From contig JAGYXB010000463.1 of the NCBI GenBank assembly GCA_022495005.1, positions 434,001-498,000 on the forward strand: a stretch of 64,000 nt of DNA, written 5' to 3'. Shown here in pieces: positions 12,801 to 25,184 of the stretch; the first letter of the stretch is position 1; each line of letters starts with the position of its first letter. Origin of the DNA: Rhyacophila brunnea. Its lineage: Eukaryota > Arthropoda > Insecta > Trichoptera > Rhyacophilidae. A program made the position numbers and the translations under genes. Below the pieces are notes generated by a model. It did not search any database, had not been told where the DNA came from, and saw only the letters and a list, made by a program, of their open reading frames with translations.

Positions 12801-15123
12801 CCCAGTAAGCAAATTACCCTTGAAGGAAATGGGTGTATAACAATGACATTAATATGGACGAAGCATCTGGAAAATAAAATGACACTCACTTTGTGTCGGG
12901 TCTGCCGGATGGTGAAATTCATATTTTATTATCTGTATCCTACGCTCAAATGAACATTCTGCTTGCAAACGGTCTGGCAACACCTCTGGGTCTGCCCATA
13001 CAAAATTTCTGACTGTCAGATTTCGACTCCGCCGTTATTTTTGTGTTACAAAATGCCAATGTGTCTAGATAAAAATTGTAAAAAAAATCTACTAAGCACT
13101 CCAAGAAAGATGGGATATCACTTTCCATGTGTTAGTATTATTTACTATTGATAAAATGCCATTTTAATATATGCTTATTCAATGCAATTGAATGACAGAA
13201 ACCATTGCTCAGACGCCTGCGATGTGCTGGGCTCACATGCGTCTAATCTCCGAGAAGTCGTAAGTAACCTAGAATCTGTATCTAACGTAATGAGTAATGA
13301 CACTAATACGCCATTACAATAGAGGTTATATTACTATAAATTCTCGAAGCTTGTATCGCATAATGGAAATGGATACGTCATATGGTCACGTGACGTCTAC
13401 CTATACATCTGTAAATGACTTTCATGCACAATTTTTCGTGCGCGCCGATATGAAGTGAGTTGTCCATTTAATATGGCATTGGTGTATAAAGTCAAAAGAG
13501 ATGCTTCAAAACTTAGTCTAATCGACTGAAAATAGAGAGCTCGGGATGGAGGTACTTGTGGAGCTTGAAGGCCAGCCTAAGTAATTAACTAAGCAAATTA
13601 TGGAATAAGTAAAGGTAGAATTTAGAGAATAGTCTTCTTTGGAAAGCTAGACCACGGAAGTACTGGGAGGAAAAGGTGAAGAGTCTCATAAGATCTGTTA
13701 TTCATGATATTCACGAAAATAAACATTAATTTATTAAATGATTTAATGAGTGATAGACAAATATAATTCGAACTTAATACAATTAAGTTTTAATTTGTTA
13801 ATAAAATTTAATGCGACTTTTATGTACGAGGAAATAAATTTTGCCCTGATATTCCTGTGGATTCCTTTCACGGTTTTCCCATTCAGTTAAAGTTTAAGGC
13901 GTCAAATAAATATCATTCGATGTTTTTTTCTCTCAGATTATCCTCAGGGCGCCATTTCACTTTAATATCTCCGAATTCACTCCCTTTTCCACATTTTAAA
14001 AGGGTCGACCCTGTCAATTTACTGCATCAATATAAATGCGAAATAAAAATGGCAATAGGTGTAAGCTAGTTTTAAATAGATGATCAATATTTTACCCTTT
14101 ATGTTTATTAACTGTAACGTGTAATTGTTATCAGATTTATATTTAACAGGTCTAGTTAAATACTAGAAATATAGACTGGTGGTAAATTAATTTGGGACGA
14201 AGTGTGGCGATAAAAGGTAAAGGAGGGAACAATACATAAAAATGGTGTGACATCATTTATTGACGACTTCTTAATCGCTAGCCATAAGACGTTGACTTCT
14301 CATCTGGGGGGAGATCACAATATATAAAAAATTAATTTGTCAAAACCTGGGTATTTCTGTTATTATTTCACTGATACTACTACACTACTATCATTGAGCC
14401 TAGTGACTTGATGTAGTTTTTTTATTAAAGAAAAAAATCTGTCTATGTTCTGTAAAGTATATGCATTTTGTAATAAATGAAAATGTGGTTTTTTACAATA
14501 AATTTACGATATCACGGTAATTTTGGCATAATATCATATCTATAAAATAATTGACAATCAATTATTATTAATCAATTATTCTATATGTAGCTAAAAGTGT
14601 TTTTTTTATTTATTGAGTTATTTTTAAAATGGTTAATAAAATCATAGACGACATAATATAGAATTATATGGAGATATAATATACTCAAACAAAATATTAA
14701 CAATAAAAAGAATAAAATAAAATAATAGTTAGCAACGGTACCTATAAAATTAAATTATATAATAATATGTACATTCTTATATTATATAAACTTATGTTAT
14801 AAAACTTTTAATATCCTCAATATCTTCGGATATATAAAATAACTCAATAAAGTACATACGTTTATGTACCTAATTATTGTCGTTTAAATATTATTTTTCG
14901 ATCAATCTTAATTTGTTAACTATTTTAACCCCCGTTAAGTAAAAATAATGCATAATATAGGTAAATTGTGGTGTGTTCTGATACGGAAAATATTTTGAAC
15001 AGATTTTTAAGCACCTTTGACCAATTACAAATTTTATGACGTTTATTGGCTATACATAAATACAAAATATAAATTTCGATGGAGATATCATATTATACTG
15101 GACATATAGTGAGAGTGCTTACA

Positions 15124-15147
15124 ATATATATATATATATATATATAA
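15124..15147. repeat. (AT)n microsatellite
   Basis: An uninterrupted alternating AT tract of about 24 bp. Confidence 0.9.
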
Positions 15148-15743
15148 TATGTTCAGTCTGAGTTGTGATGTGAAGGGAAATTGACGATGTTGTTGTTTTT
15201 TCTCTTTTGGTAATAAGCCTCTCATATTTTATAAGAATATTATTTTTAATGATCATTAAAAGTGATCAACTGCCAAAAATTACGCTATAATTCGAATTTT
15301 CTTCCCCCTATGCGTAAGGGAAATATTTCTTTTTAACATATTGCACTGTCGTATATTTAGAAGCCACCGAAAAAGCTATTTCCAAAAACGTGTTGTATTT
15401 CTTCCATCTCTCGGCTGTTAATAAGCAAAAAAAAAGAATTCGCTCTTCTTATTTGATACAGTAAATAATATAGAAAATCTCATAATTGGGTAGGTCGATA
15501 AATAGGACATTTTTAGAATGACCTTTGCACATTCCATATTTAAATAGTTCTTAGAATCTAAACTACGTATATAATTAACTGATATAATTATCCTTATAAT
15601 AGTAAATAGGTACTAAATACATGATCGACACAATGCTAATATTACATCTACTGATATGTGATACTAAGGATGGCGAGTCTAATAAACAGAACTTCACAGC
15701 GTACAGTTTATAATAGCCAACTACATAAATTAAGGGTAAATCT

Positions 15744-16145
15744 ACCAAAGGCACCTAGTAAAAAAAATGGAAGCTTAAAATTGTTATGTTGTTTTGATAA
15801 TTTACTTTTTAAAGTATCTTAATTAATTAATAAATAAGTATCAGAAAAATATGTTTTATTTAAAGTCAAAGATCAACTTAACCGAAAATAATGTTATAAA
15901 ATCCTAAAAATGGAATCCTATAAAATTATTTATAGGATTCCATCTTGTAATTATAATTATTTTATTTTATGATCATGATTATTAAATTTTAATTTATAAA
16001 TTTCCTTAAATTTAATGTTAATTGAGATCTTAAAAACATCGATGTTTATAAAAAATAATAATGTATGTAACTTGAAATCCTTTTCATTTATATCAAATGG
16101 ATCTTTAATCCTGTGACCATACTAAAATTATAACAATCGACATTT
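15744..16145 (-). repeat. Dispersed repeat family R, copy 2
   Basis: The inverted counterpart of 2210-2620. It shares the GGCACCTAGTA end, the TTTAAAGTCAAAGATCA block, the AAAACATCGATGTTT core and AACTTGAAATCCTTTT. It also contains a perfect 14-bp stem with a 4-nt loop at 15911-15942 (TGGAATCCTATAAA and its complement), not obvious in the other copies. Confidence 0.5.
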
Positions 16146-17009
16146 AGACTATCATATTTACATCAAATGTATAAAGGTAAAAGGAGTTAACCCACAGTTT
16201 TTTTTTTTAAATTTTATTGTATAATAACATCGAACACGATTAAATACACTCTGTGTCTAAAGAATGTTAGCTGCAAATGCCAAAATATCATCTAAATGTA
16301 GCTTATATTTTTTTTAATGAATGAATTAAGGTGTGAAAAGGCTTAACCAACACTTTATTGAGTTTTTTTAAATAGGTACATCAATAATTAATATCAAATT
16401 GGGAACAGAGCACAAAAATAATAATCTTCATATACTTAAGATTTATGTTTATTGTATATTTTAACTTTTACCGAAAACCATAACAAAAACGTTTTTGTGC
16501 CTCATATAAAATTTGATTTAATGGGATTAATCAGTCGATATCAAAAAAATATTGTTTGACAATCGGAAAAGTCATTATAGAAACGTTAGAACTGTTAAAA
16601 TGGTGAAGATACCATGACAACTAGAGATAGGAAAAAACTACAATGACGCACTCTAATTTATTAACAGAGTGCAAGATGAATAAGATATAACAAGATAAAA
16701 TAAATAGTGAAATTGATGTTTGTAGAATAACAGACCAAACCAAAAACAGTTAGATTAATTTAAACTGAAGAACGCAGTATGACAAAGATTTTGCGAAGCT
16801 GCAAACAATGCGCTGTCATAGTGCGCTCACTGTGAGAGACTTTCTGGCCAAAAAAACTTTGACCCAGTCAGATCATCCAACCTGACATAATTCCTTGTCA
16901 TTTCTGAATATTTAAATTTTCTAATATAAACAATACCAAACAGGCTGTGGGACAAACTCAATAGTATTCCGGAATATAAGATTCAAAGCGGCTTCCAGAA
17001 ATGAAAACA

Positions 17010-17571
17010 CTTCCTAAGTCAGTATTTCAATTCATTTATTTATTTTACATATTGTGGACATTACAAATTTATTATAAGTTTAAGACGTTCACAACATGAC
17101 ATTTAGAAACAACGAAATATTATTAAAACAATATTAGGTACATAACAAAAGAGATAGATCAGTTTTAAGTTATTCTACAGTATAAATGTCTAAATACAAA
17201 AAAATTATATAGGTACAAGGAAGTACACCGGATGAGTTAAGCAGACCCTATTTTAATAATTTATAAAATAACGTCCACCTATACTCATCCTCACGTAGAT
17301 GGAATATATCAACATCCGAAGCGATTTGGTTGAACAGAGTTATTGCACTCCCAATTGGCATCACCAATGGCAGGTTAGTTCTGCTCCTCGGGAGAACAAA
17401 CAACTGATGCTCCCGATTTCTAAGATAATCATCAGGCACACACAAGTCAATACTACAAAGAATGGCAGAGTTCTCATTCACACCACGTATAAGTCGAGAA
17501 AAGTATAATAATATAATATAGATGAACAAGGTCAATACTTTCAAAAGTAAATTAAAATAAAGGCAGTGCAT
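17010..17571 (-). pseudogene. Jockey-type LINE 3' end (C-terminus plus 3' UTR)
   Basis: The minus-strand frame 17571-17248 ends with SAILCSIDLCVPDDYLR..., RSRTNLPLVMPIGSAIT and a final DVDIF. This follows the C-terminal pattern of jockey-type RT proteins (xxFxVPxxxLR...xTNxxxxSPIxR...DIF). The 3' UTR shares CATGTTGTGAACGTCTT and an AAATAAATAAAT end with the LINE fragment near 39705-39780, so the two are related. It is 5'-truncated with no RT core. Assignment to a LINE is fairly secure. Confidence 0.6.
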
Positions 17572-18099
17572 TCTAATAATTAAATTGTCACATTACGTAG
17601 TAAATTGAGACGTAGCTAAACAGTAATATTCGAAATACGTAATCTAGCAAACAGAGCTATCGGATTATAATCCCTAACGGAGATATTGAATGAATATACC
17701 TACCTATGTGTATAATATAATAGATTAAGGGGATGTTCTCTCTTCTTTCAAAGACTTTACTCATATCGTAAATGTGAGTTGAGAAAATTACTAAACACCA
17801 ATCCCTATAACCAGTTTCTTAAGATTCTTTCATAACATATACATTATATTGAGGCCTATACCTACTGTGGAAGGACAAACTTATAAATAACTTAAGAAGA
17901 GTTATCACCCTAAAGTCTGGTAATAATTATTTCGCAGTAAAAAAATGTTCTAACGAGACATGAAAAGGGTAAATTGCCAGGACAGGGTGGATGTTATCTG
18001 AACCAAAGCTTCCCACTCGGTGTGCCGCGAGTAATAAGAAAGTGTGTCACTAAATATTGCTTCATACTATTAATGATCAGTCGATGGTTATGACCAAAG

Positions 18100-18734
18100 T
18101 TATTAACGAGAATTAAAAATAGTTTGGCATACGTTGAGGTACATCCTCAAGGGGTCTAGGACGATTTGGCACCGGGACAACTGGACGCCACGCAATTCGA
18201 AATTAAATAGACGTTAGGTACTTATATGTACTTTTAAAAGGAATATTTAGTATTATTATTTATATTTAAGTTATTATTTATTATGATTTAATAGTTGGTG
18301 AGAATTTAAATATGCACACGTAAATAATGATTTAATCATGCATATGTTTAAGTTCCAACGAAAAAAGAGTTTTTTTATTTTATAAAAAGCCTTAGGCATG
18401 GTAATTCTCAATCCGCAATAAAAAACAGATTATGTGAAGAGTAAAATGAATTAAAACTACTAAGTATTAGATAGAAACTGATTAAAATTCCTCGTCTACG
18501 TTCTGTATACGTGTCCACGACAGTGCAGCGTCCAATTGTCCTGGAGTCCAGTTGTTCCATTCCCTCCTCAAGGGTTCTGTCACAGTGGCCTACCGTAGAA
18601 CAGGCACCCTGCAGCGGTGCTACAAAAATGATATACGCGCTGCAGGTCTCACGTGGTGGGATTCGCGAGACGTGGTGATGGGCCAAGGATGGCACGACTT
18701 TGTGCTTGCTCTACGCACCAACACTGGGACATGA
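18100..18734 (+). pseudogene. LINE C-terminal fragment split by MITE family A
   Basis: The right part reads GSVTVAYRRTGTLQRCYK, then DIRAAGLTWWDSRDVV and WHDFVLAL, ending in TGA at 18734. Its GLTW...W pattern matches LINE protein tails. The left part (about 18120-18157) should join the right part once the insertion at 18158-18564 and one duplicated copy are removed; the frame then runs without a stop across the joint. It is 5'-truncated. Confidence 0.5.
18158..18564 (-). mobile_element. MITE-like family A, copy 2
   Basis: Inverted relative to copy 1 (797-1170). The ends carry GGGACAACTGGACGCCA (18174-18190) and the complement of GGAACAACTGGACTCCA (18542-18558). It is flanked by TCCTCAAGGGGTCT (18144-18157) and TCCTCAAGGGTTCT (18565-18578), a 14-bp near-perfect duplication. 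It is non-coding. The 14-bp duplication is long for a cut-and-paste DNA element. Confidence 0.7.
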
Positions 18735-19675
18735 TACGATGCAGTAAGTAAGTAATTAATAATTAGTAATACATCTTAATATTATTGACTATAAATCACT
18801 TTTTAATGGCGGTCCAATAAAAATTATGCTCAATCTTTTTTGTTTTTCACCATGACATTATTAATTATTGTAATTGAATATGCTTCTCGATATATAAAAA
18901 TCACACATTTTCATGGTTTTTAAATACTCACATATTTAAATATCATGAGGTATATGGTATATGTTACTGTAATTAACCTCCATTATAAAACTATTTCATT
19001 GTATCTACAAGCTAATTTTTTTTTTGTATAAAATACGCAAAATATGATGATTTAAAAGTTTGGTAAAAGGACGAAAGTATTTAAAAAAAAAGATTGAGGG
19101 AAACTGGTATAAACAGAACTTTGCGAGGCATGGTTGTTAGACATTGGATCCATCTTTTGTTTCAAAACACAAATTTAAAAATAGTTCGTCCATGTTTGAC
19201 ACAAAAATAGAACTAATCTACCGAACCCCTTTCTGTATATCTAAAAGACGATGTACATTTAGGGGAAAACGTCAGAAACACACAACTTAGTTTATATTCC
19301 TAACGTACTGTTGTATGCCCAATGTAGAGTAGTGGATCGAATATTATGACTCTAAATTCGTGGAATCCCGCGAGTGTATACAATTCAGAATATTTATATA
19401 TGTGAGATTTTATGTAAATGTACGCCTAAAAATATTTATTTATTTTATTTATAAAATATATATTTTTTTAGGCTTGTTACAGAATAAGGTATTTTTATTT
19501 TAGTGCGGTCACTTGTCAAGTGTAAAGTTTTCAAGGAATGAATCTGCAATGCAAAATGATGGGAGGTATTGTAATCATTAGCCTACGTTTTTTTTCTCAC
19601 ATGTTTTATCAAAACTCTCCTTTAAATTTTAAACCCGTTTTACTTTGATATATGTGTTATATAAGCCTTTATAAT

Positions 19676-19805
19676 GGACGCCCAAAAACTTGTTGGATAT
19701 AAGAACCATAAAGCTTAGGAGGTATACGTGGCACCAAAGAACTAGGGACCAAGAAAAGTGGAGAGAGCTATGGGGAAGCCTATATCCAATAGTGGATCGA
19801 CTCCG
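19676..19805 (+). pseudogene. LINE C-terminal fragment
   Basis: GRPKTCWI appears in one frame, followed in another by TWHQRTRDQEKWRELWGSLY. GRPKT..W followed by ..DR.KWRELWG is typical of the extreme C-terminus of LINE RT proteins. The frame change and two internal stops show it is decayed. Confidence 0.55.
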
Positions 19806-19907
19806 ACTAATGATTATGGTTATGGAATATTTAAGGCTGCACATTAATTATGAAGCAATCCGTGGTGCAAAAGTACTGACTGTAAATAATTAAATTAACT
19901 TTTTATC

Positions 19908-20285
19908 TACAACGTTTTTAAATTTTCTGTTGAATCATATAAACTTGACTTGATAGAAATAATAATGCAATGTCATATTGATCTCCATAGTAATGCACGT
20001 ATATATTAATATTAATAATTTAGTTGCTAGGACCCACTTAGCAACCAATAATAGTTTTACTTTTTACGGATTTCTTCCGAAATAACTTTTCATACAAAAC
20101 AGAATTAACTGAAAATGAAATCAATTCTACTTAAAGATGGCTAAAAGTATTTTAAAAATGCATTGGCATCGTGTTCTCATATATTCTAAAAGTTTCAAAT
20201 GTTTAGCTAGTCGGGAAGTTAGTTGAAAATCGATTGCAAGATTTGTACCGGACAAATAAGAATACGAGCTAAGAAAAACGTTGTA
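19908..20285 (+). mobile_element. MITE family B, copy 1
   Basis: A 378-bp non-coding unit with terminal TACAACGTTTTT repeats in inverted orientation. If the outer TA is the target duplication, the terminal repeat is CAACGTTTTT and the family would be Tc1/mariner-like. It shares its whole length with 26886-27205 (inverted) and 30561-31124. A conserved internal hairpin, GTTGCTA...TTAGCAAC, is present. Confidence 0.7.
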
Positions 20286-23200
20286 ATAAAATACATAATA
20301 TTATGTAACTTTTTTATTTTCATTTTTAATAGACCAATAGATTCGCATTTTTTCGCATTCGCACGGTTTTTTGTTACTATTTTCATCCCTGGGTAAATAG
20401 TCATTAAGGTCATGTTTTGTGTTTAAAGTTTCTATCTAGTCATGCTATTCAGCGAGGTGTCGCCCATCTGCTGAGTCTGACATGAGTGGCCAGAAATCTG
20501 CGAAGTAATAATTTTACTGTAAATTTTCCCTGCACGCGTAGTAATTATTTATGATTTAGCGATCGAACTTCAAAGTAAAACAAAAACGAAAATAGCTTAT
20601 AAATAGTTTTTATTTTTATGATATGACAGATATAAAAAACTGGAAGATTACCGGTTTTATTTCTTCCATTATTCGATGAAACTCTTTCCGTTTTTTTTAC
20701 GTTAGGTTTTAAAATAGTCTATAAAATTTGATAAATTCACAAATTTAAAAAATATATTCACAAAAACACAAACATAAGAATCATATGATGTTGGGTTATC
20801 TATACAATGTTTTAAATGAAAACAAGTGTATGTAAAACTTTTAATTTTTTGTATTTCACCCTTGTATCTTCTTAAGAAAAGACATACCGAAACACTCATT
20901 GTCAGAAAATGCGTGAATATGATTATTTGAACGCGAGCACAACGCCGTTAATAATAATTTAAGGTTTAATTAAAGCCTTAATTATGTTCAGAGTTAGTTT
21001 TTTTTTATATACTCAACTTACTTTTCCTTCGGGGTGCAAAACTTTACAAGTCAACTTATCCACCTAGCTCTGTATAATAACATGTTGGTGTATTTTATTT
21101 AAGTAAAATTTCTACTCACATTATATTATTTAGTCGAAAGTTTTGTTTACTCTCCGCCAACACAGCAATTAGAATAAACTTGGAGACATTATGTCACAAA
21201 ATGTCAACCCTTTTTGGCTTTGGGGTAGACAGGGACCCTTCTGCAAAATATTATTCGAAATATTTTGGCTCTTCGAACATTGTTTAGTAATCTAATATAC
21301 CACCTTAGACTTAAATCTGATTTCCCTTGGCTGTGTGAATAATTTAATATTTTAGTGTTCTTATTCTAAGATACGTTAGTCGTATTAAGATTTTAAATAT
21401 AAGTAGGGCAGGGTTCAACAGTTTTCAATCTGATTGATAAAATTTTGCAAGAAACGACTTTTAATAATGGGATTAATAATATATGTTTATCGTTTTCCTT
21501 AAATCCTTTAATACATTTTGATTCAATATATTATACAAATACACGTTAAGCGTCTTCGAAGCTAAAGATTTATCATTTAAAATCCTAAGTTTTCTTTAGT
21601 TCGTCACAATCACAAAAACTGTTTGTTTGACTGACGGATTTCATTTTTCAACTATTTTAAAGTAAAAAAACACCTTCTTAAAACCTGACATTATAATGAA
21701 GTAATTGATACTTTTAGTTAGCCAATAATTATAGAAAATAACGTACCATTGTGTATTTCTTTTTTATGTAGTGGTAGGTATATTTAATGACATTTCTCAT
21801 CAGCCTATTTAATTAAATTCCCAAAAAGTTACGTAGTTCCATTATCTACAATTAATATTATTTCAATGTGCTTACCTACTGAATGTATTAATAGTATATA
21901 AAGGTATTTTCTGTGGGTTTTTGCAAATACTTTAAATATTCAAAATATTAATAATTTGTTTTTATACCTGATTTACTTTAGTAATAAGGTTTTTATCTTC
22001 TTGTATTGTGTTACATTGTATATATAATCAATAATTGTACCTGAAAATGCAGAACGGCAAAACTCGGATCACATAAAATGACTCAAATGCAATAGTAGAA
22101 ACATAAAGTTTTTCGCCTAAATGGCGGTTGACGAGTACCTAACTATTATCTTTTTCTGCAAGCCACGCAGGGACAACATCGCGGTTTTTATTTTTATTCA
22201 TGGCAAAATTCGTATAGTTACCTTATTGTGTTGTGTCAGACAAAAATAATAACTGGTTTAACATTCTTTTATCGTTTTGTTTCGAAGTAACAAAATATAT
22301 TATTACGAGTAAAATATAATATTTTTCTTCCTAATTCTGTCAATTACTTTTTTATGAGATATTTAGGGTTTTATTACGTTATAGAGTATCAATTCTTACA
22401 GTCAGTTCATTCCATGTATATCAAGATAAATAATGAGGTTGTGGTTGTAATGTGAGACAAGCTTGCGCCACGCATAAAATTTTAGTATAACTGGCAATAT
22501 AGTATCCCTTATAATATTTTTGAAATATTTTAATTTCATATTACTTTCATGCAATTTTACGCTACTGTGGCTAAATGTATTTTACTTTAAAAAAAAATGG
22601 TAATAGTTAATTTAGAATAATCGCGATCATTAGCTATCAAAAAATAAATTAATCATGCCGTTGGCTAAAAGTATGCGTGACGTAGATGGGAGGCGGGAAA
22701 CAAATTATTATTAATACATAACACATTGCGTTAATTTAATGGAAACAATTCCTCTCGTAATAATTCAAAATGACGCGCATTAAATTCAAGACATTTCAAC
22801 CGAATTAATCACACCTTGAATCATTCTTCGCAAATCGCAGGTAACAAAATTATAAGCTAACACAAATCCTACGGGTCCTGCATACATACAACTACACAGT
22901 CGAGTCGGCGTCTACGTGAAAATAATATCACCATTTTACAGGTAGCAGGTAGATATTTCAGATATGTTTTGAGAACACTCGATTATGAAACAACCTTGGC
23001 TACTCTGTCATAATTTAAGCTTTATTTCTTACAATAATTCAGTCACATTATAACATTTACTTTTGTTGTGTATCTTTAAAAAAAGTATATTATTAATACG
23101 TTATAACATTTCGAGGCACGGTGTTAAGAGTAAAACACGGATTTTCTTTATAACGGTTTATTCTAGTTATCATTTATATGTTTAGTTAACTACATAAGAA

Positions 23201-23394
23201 TCAATTTGGGGTCCGATGAAATAATATAATATGACAAGTTAAGATAACCGTAACCATGAATTTTGGTAGAAACGAAGATAGTGAAGTTCCGTAATCTATA
23301 GTGTTTATTTTCACTAGCTATCATTTTAGTATTGTCAACATATAAAATACTTTGTCGTGACTTATCACAGAGGTCAGTATATTTTTATTTGACT
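20286..23394. other. AT-rich region, no feature recognised
   Basis: I read both strands and see no domain motif, RNA gene or clear repeat. Short ORFs around 20.7 kb have no recognisable content. Confidence 0.5.
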
Positions 23395-23622
23395 ATTTCC
23401 GATCCTAAAAAGATCACAGAGTAAAAGTTGGTAAGTATAAACAGATTTTTTTTATTTTTACAAGAAATGAATGTTAGCCACTTGCTCAACTTATTACGTA
23501 CATACTCTGACTCCAATCACACGTTGTAAAATAATAATATGTGTTGGTATTTGTCAGACCCAGGATTTGAATTTGAGACCCACGATATTATAAACCAACA
23601 CCTTAGCCACTCGACTATCGTA
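23395..23622 (-). mobile_element. tRNA-derived SINE, copy b
   Basis: On the minus strand: a tRNA-like head (CGAGTGGCTAAGG, then a B-box-like TTCAAATCCTGGG), the body with GTTGAGCAAGTGGCTAACAT, an internal A-rich stretch, then a 3' block CTCTGTGATCTTTTTAGG with ATCGGAAAT. The order matches the copies at 24120 and 27446. Confidence 0.7.
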
Positions 23623-23663
23623 TTATAAAAAAAATATTAAATAAAACTTATATAGTAGTACAT

Positions 23664-23903
23664 GAAGTTCTCAATCGAATGCGGAAGGACCGAAAAGTTA
23701 TACGTAGTATCAAAACCAGGAAACTACAGTACCTCGGCCACATTATTAGAGGACAAAAATACAGCATTCCACAACTTGTCATTCAATGCCGCATTTCGTG
23801 ACTTAAGAACCTCCATGATTGGTACAAGTGCAGCTCTACTGAACTGTTCTGGGTAGCAGACGACAAAGATAAGATCGCCTTCATGGTGGCCGACCTCCGT
23901 TAG
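23664..23903 (+). pseudogene. LINE (RTE-like) C-terminal fragment
   Basis: The frame starting at 23664 reads EVLNRMRKDRKVIRSIKTRK then LQYLGHIIRGQKYSIPQLV. After an indel it reads LKNLHDWYKCSSTELFWVAD and DKIAFMVADLR, with TAG at 23901-23903. This is the widespread LINE tail (YLGHILR...LQL...SWLRNLRDW...F..A.DR......NLR). The segment between LQL and LKNL is partly missing, with an internal stop. A short AAGAAGAA tail follows. It is the same lineage as 50153-50275 on the other strand. RTE-like membership is inferred. Confidence 0.65.
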
Positions 23904-24119
23904 GGGATGGAATACAATACAAAGAAGAATATAATATCAGTGGTGGCGTAAAATCCGTGTCCGGAAATTTGTACGTATCAAAGTTCAACGTGAGATATTG
24001 CGATCAAATTCATGTCCTAATAAAACACTATAAAATACGTTAAATAAAAACTACCGGAATACAAGGGAAAGACAGAATAAAATGGGTACGTAAGTAAATT
24101 ATAAATATTGTATAATAAT

Positions 24120-24348
24120 ACGCCCACGGTGGCCGCGCGCCTTAAGCGTTGGACTATCACGCCGTGGGTCCCAGGTTTGAATCCTGGGTCTGGCAAGTAC
24201 ACATATTGTTCTTCAATTTGTGTGTGAGTCAGGATATGGACCTAATAGGTTGAGCAAGTGGCTAACATCCATTGCTCGTAAAAAAAAAATCTAGTAATAC
24301 AAACCTCTACTCTGTGGAGGCCCATATGATCCTATTAGGATCGGACAT
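24120..24348 (+). mobile_element. tRNA-derived SINE, copy c (best preserved)
   Basis: The head begins ACGCCCACGGTGGCCGCG and carries a perfect T-arm-like hairpin, CCCAGGTTTGAATCCTGGG, containing a B box. The body has GACCTAATAGGTTGAGCAAG and GTGGCTAACATCCAT, an A10 run (24280-24289), and the 3' block with TAGGATCGGACAT. The class II tRNA-like head suggests Leu or Ser ancestry; this is inferred from the A-box context only. Confidence 0.75.
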
Positions 24349-24935
24349 GGCCCAAGAAGATAATTTATGTAACGTTTTACTACGTATTTGTAAGTATCAA
24401 GTGCATATCAATATTAAATTAATGTTTTTATTGAGTATAATAACAAAAAAATATTACTATCTACTACAATATAATACGAATGACGCGGATTTTTTTTATT
24501 CAAAAGTTATTCTCCCAACTCATTTTGGTAAGATAGCAAGCAGCAAACGTGAATTGTGCTACGGTAAAATGTAATGCGTTACAAAATAATTATTTACATG
24601 TAACCACAAAATCATCTACAGGAAGGGACTGTGAAACCAAAATTCGGTACCTACGAAATATCATAAGGAATCAGAGCAGTGTGGTATACAAGGAAGTGTT
24701 AGATTTTTTTTATTAAACTACGAAGTCTCATTTGAGGTTTGTTTAGTTGTACATGAAATTTATACACTGTTGTTACATTCCATTCATACAATATTATGGG
24801 CTAAAAAAACTTGAAAAATAAGTAGAATTTTTTTTTAAATATAGAATTTTTTAATAAAGTGAAATGAATTATCCAGTCAAACAAATGAATAATTGATTAC
24901 AACACAAATGGTAATATTAAAATTTATAATGGGAC

Positions 24936-25184
24936 ATAGTTATGCAGAAAGTAGCCAGTCCACAAAAAATAAAAAAAATGAGATACGATATAGATCAGAT
25001 GCGAGAAGGTTTTCTCTACGTTCTGATGAAAATAACCAAACCGCAAACAAATTATTCTTGAAATAAAATACTATTTAAAATATACATTTTCCATTTTACA
25101 TACATTTTTAATATCATGCTGTTGTTAAAGTGCCATTATCTCAGTTCGACATTATTGTGGACTGGCTACATTCTGCATAACTAT
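24936..25184. mobile_element. MITE family C (30-bp inverted ends)
   Basis: The left end 24936-24965 and right end 25155-25184 are inverted copies matching at 29 of 30 positions. The left end starts ATAGTTATGCAG and ends AGTCCACAA. The total length is 249 bp with no ORF. Only one copy is seen in this window. Confidence 0.65.

Larger units (their letters stand above)
9192..17009. other. AT-rich region, no gene recognised
   Basis: About 7.8 kb without a supportable host gene. It contains a repeated tail (9754-9824), an AT microsatellite (15124-15147) and a family R copy (15744-16145), listed separately. A short run at 13637-13729 (LWKARPRKYWEEKVKS) faintly resembles LINE protein C-termini but is too short to claim. 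Other short ORFs have no recognisable motif and are what AT-rich DNA yields by chance. Confidence 0.5.

Noticed and set aside
12946..13151. Overlapping ORFs on both strands
   Set aside because: No motif on either strand, and mutual overlap suggests chance.
13637..13729. LWKARPRKYWEEKVKS run as a LINE tail
   Set aside because: Resembles GRPRK..W tails but is too short, with no second motif nearby.
24272..24574. 100-aa plus-strand ORF
   Set aside because: It starts inside the SINE and runs into AT-rich DNA; not a credible gene.
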